The translations under genes were made by a program, and so were the position numbers. The notes beneath the pieces are model-generated. The model saw only the letters and a list, made by a program, of their open reading frames with translations. It ran no database searches and was not told where the DNA came from. A stretch of DNA of 8,683 bases from Bacteroidaceae bacterium (GTDB taxonomy: Bacteria; Bacteroidota; Bacteroidia; Bacteroidales; Bacteroidaceae). This document shows, piece by piece, positions 7,701-8,683 of the stretch. The stretch is from the NCBI GenBank assembly GCA_017557475.1, contig JAFYYO010000277.1, forward strand, positions 1 through 8,683. Reading direction: 5' to 3'. Numbering within the stretch: position 1 is the stretch's first letter; every line of letters begins with the position of its first letter.

Positions 7701-7938
7701 CAAGCCAGGTATGGAGAACGTGATGAAGATGATTGCTGAACACAAGTTCGACCTTGTTGTTAACATTCCCAAGAACCGCACCAGCAGGGAACTCACCAAC
7801 GGATATAAGATTCGTCGCGCAGCCATCGACCACAACATTCCGCTCATCACGAATGCTCGTCTCGCGAGTGCTTTCATCGAAGCCTTCTGTACGTTGTCCA
7901 TCGAGGACTTGAGCATAAAGAGCTGGAACGAGTATTAA
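4717..7938 (+). CDS. carB: Carbamoyl-phosphate synthase large subunit, eukaryote (CAD)-like type
   Basis: It makes carbamoyl phosphate from ammonia (usually delivered from glutamine by CarA), bicarbonate and two ATP, feeding pyrimidine and arginine synthesis in the cytoplasm. The length, 1073 aa, equals that of E. coli CarB. The carboxyphosphate half is at about 1-395, with ATP-grasp residues Arg125, Arg165, Glu211, Gln278, Glu292 and Asn294 visible. The oligomerisation region is at about 395-550. The carbamoyl-phosphate half starts near 559 (LGSGAYRIGSS; RPSYVLSGAAMNV from Arg712; IECNLRASRS from Ile837). The MGS-like allosteric domain begins near 941 with an ASEGT phosphate-binding-type motif at 971-975. 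Motifs such as IGSSVEFDWC (569-578) and DYDMCDRLYF follow animal CAD/CPS rather than E. coli CarB. The ATG at 4717 is chosen because homology starts there; the in-frame GTG at 4657 lies inside the terminator. The preceding 47 bases are A-rich with no clear Shine-Dalgarno site. No carA is adjacent. Confidence 0.97.
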   Translation: MKLKKVLVLGSGALKIGQAGEFDYSGSQALKALREEGIYSVLVNPNVATIQTSEGIADKVYFLPITPYFIEEIIKKERPDGIMLAWGGQTGLNVGTALYQNGVLEKYGVKVLGTSVEAIMNTEDRDLFVKELGKVDLKVPTSHACETLEEAVETARRIGYPIMIRSAYALGGLGSGVCPDEKTFKEIAESAFTFAPQVLVEESLKGWKEIEFECIRDANDHCFTVASMENFDPLGIHTGESIVVAPTCSLKDEQVKMLQELTIKCVRHLNIVGECNIQFAFNAETNDYRIIEINARLSRSSALASKATGYPLAFVAAKIALGYTLDQIGEMGTTNSAYVAPSLDYLICKIPRWDLTKFTGVSRKIGSSMKSVGEIMSIGRSFEEMLQKGLRMIGQGMHGFVCNDHVKFENLDEELSNPTDLRIFALAQALEEGYSVERIEELTKIDKWFIERMKNIVDFEHKLQTYNAIEELPADVLSKAKVLGFSDFQIARCVLNVHTGNMEKENLAVRAYRKKLGILPAVKRIPTVASEHPDLTNYLYMTYAVEGHDINFYKHEKSVIVLGSGAYRIGSSVEFDWCSVNAIQTARKLGYKSIMINYNPETVSTDYDMCDRLYFDELSFERVLDVIDLESPRGVIVSTGGQIPNNLAMKLYRQSVPILGTSPVSIDRAENRGKFSAMLDKLGIDQPRWSALTSMEDVKKFIDEVGYPVLVRPSYVLSGAAMNVCYTDEELERFLQMASEVSKEYPVVVSKFMTETNEVEFDAVAQNGEIVEYAISEHVEFAGVHSGDATMVFPAQQLSFATARQIKKMSRAIAKELNISGPFNIQYLAKGRDVKVIECNLRASRSFPFVSKVLKRNFIETATRIMLDAPYTKPDKSAFDIDHIGVKASQFSFARLQNADPILGVDMSSTGEVGCLGDSFEEALLNSMIATGYKIPRKEKGIMISSGGTKEKVAMLDGARMLTQAGYTIYASEGTAKFLNENGAKAIAVSWPDEDKPGMENVMKMIAEHKFDLVVNIPKNRTSRELTNGYKIRRAAIDHNIPLITNARLASAFIEAFCTLSIEDLSIKSWNEY

Positions 7939-7945
7939 AGAAAAG

Positions 7946-8683
7946 ATGCACATCCTCGAACTCCCTTCTTTCTTCCCGCCTCATGGAGGCTTGTTCTGCT
8001 TGGAACAGGCAAAAGCCCTGAAGGCGCTGGGCCATGAAGTGCGTATCGTGAGTGTCTTGGAACTTGGCGTTTCCAAAGATCGCGAGTTCTACCTGACTGC
8101 GCCTTGGCGTGAGGAGAGAAAGGAGATTGAGGGCGTGGAAGTCTTCAGCACTTATATGCGAGCTTTGCCGAAGGCCGTTCGCTATAACATCAATCATTGG
8201 ATAAGTCTCTGTGGAAAGGCTGTTGACCGATATGTCCGTCGCTATGGAAAGCCAGATGTGCTTCATGCTCATTGTTGCAAGAGCGCAGGATTGGCAGCGA
8301 GGGAAATCTCTCGGCGTCTAGGCATACCTTATTATATTAGTGAACACCTTTCGTCTGGGCTCTTCGAACGAGATTTCGGAAAAGGATGGACGAGGCACGA
8401 GTGGTTGAAGGACAAGATGCGACAGGCCTACGAAGCAGCCTCTTGCGTCATTCCCGTCAGCCAAGAATTGGTGGATGACTTGGCTCCTTTCTTTGGCAAA
8501 GCCTATCATTACCAGCCTGTTTCCAACATCGTCGATACTGACTTCTTTGCTTATCGAGAGCGCGAACCGCTTGCAGGTCATCCCTTCCGCTTTTGCCAGT
8601 TGGCAATTGCCGACATTTATGGCAAAGGATATGATGTTCTTGCCGAAGCTTTGCCGTACTTGCCTGCAGACATCGAACTGCAC
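7946..8683 (+). CDS. GT-B family 4 glycosyltransferase, N-terminal part (runs off the right edge)
   Basis: The frame opens at the ATG at 7946, seven bases after the carB stop, and stays open for 246 codons to the window end. This is probably about two thirds of a GT4 enzyme. Visible features are the N-terminal glycine-rich loop PPHGG (11-15), the QAKALKALGHEV helix (about 21-32), HAHCCKSAGLAAREI (107-121), IPYYISEH (127-134), the PVSQ-type segment ending near 173, SNIVDTDFF (193-201), which matches the NxVDxxxF linker between the two Rossmann domains, and GKGYDVLAEAL, which begins the C-terminal nucleotide-sugar domain. Such enzymes transfer a sugar from an activated donor to a polysaccharide, lipid or protein glycan at the cytoplasmic face of the membrane. 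Donor and acceptor cannot be told from this part. The close spacing suggests co-transcription with carB, with no obvious metabolic link. A weak AAAGAAAAG purine stretch precedes the start. Confidence 0.9.
   Translation, partial: MHILELPSFFPPHGGLFCLEQAKALKALGHEVRIVSVLELGVSKDREFYLTAPWREERKEIEGVEVFSTYMRALPKAVRYNINHWISLCGKAVDRYVRRYGKPDVLHAHCCKSAGLAAREISRRLGIPYYISEHLSSGLFERDFGKGWTRHEWLKDKMRQAYEAASCVIPVSQELVDDLAPFFGKAYHYQPVSNIVDTDFFAYREREPLAGHPFRFCQLAIADIYGKGYDVLAEALPYLPADIELH

Overview
The window looks like a chromosomal segment from the Bacteroidales, probably Prevotella or a close relative. Three things point there: a textbook Bacteroidetes promoter (TTTG, 19 bp, TAnnTTTG) upstream of carB, the lack of Shine-Dalgarno sites before the genes, and a large secreted protein ending in the short YDLSGRR...NGKKILVK tail typical of this group. 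No lineage marker gene is present, so the genus is an inference.

Layout, all on the + strand. Positions 31-79 hold the intrinsic terminator of a gene off the left edge. Positions 140-4279 encode a 1379-residue exported protein: signal peptide, beta-helix-like N-terminal region, Ig-like middle, one Big_2 domain, a second copy of the beta-helix-like module, and the C-terminal tail. Positions 4280-4716 are non-coding by ordinary criteria but dense in signals. They hold seven degenerate 22-bp tandem repeats with a perfect 15-bp inverted repeat (4293-4446), a strong promoter (4494-4524), and a roughly 140-nt leader with a potential closing stem, a 35-codon ORF and a strong intrinsic terminator (4625-4669). 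Positions 4717-7938 encode a full-length carbamoyl-phosphate synthase large subunit (carB, 1073 aa) whose signature motifs resemble eukaryotic CAD/CPS more than E. coli CarB. Seven bases later, at 7946, a GT-B family 4 glycosyltransferase begins and runs off the right edge.

How the parts may work together. carB and the glycosyltransferase are probably one transcription unit driven from 4494-4524. Because the terminator lies between that promoter and carB, expression should depend on read-through, so the leader is a candidate attenuator or riboswitch for carbamoyl phosphate (pyrimidine/arginine) supply. No carA is present next to carB. The exported protein is probably an independent surface or secreted factor. 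The leader/attenuator and the 22-bp array are the parts most worth a second look. Minus-strand ORFs in the window are judged to be shadows of these genes.
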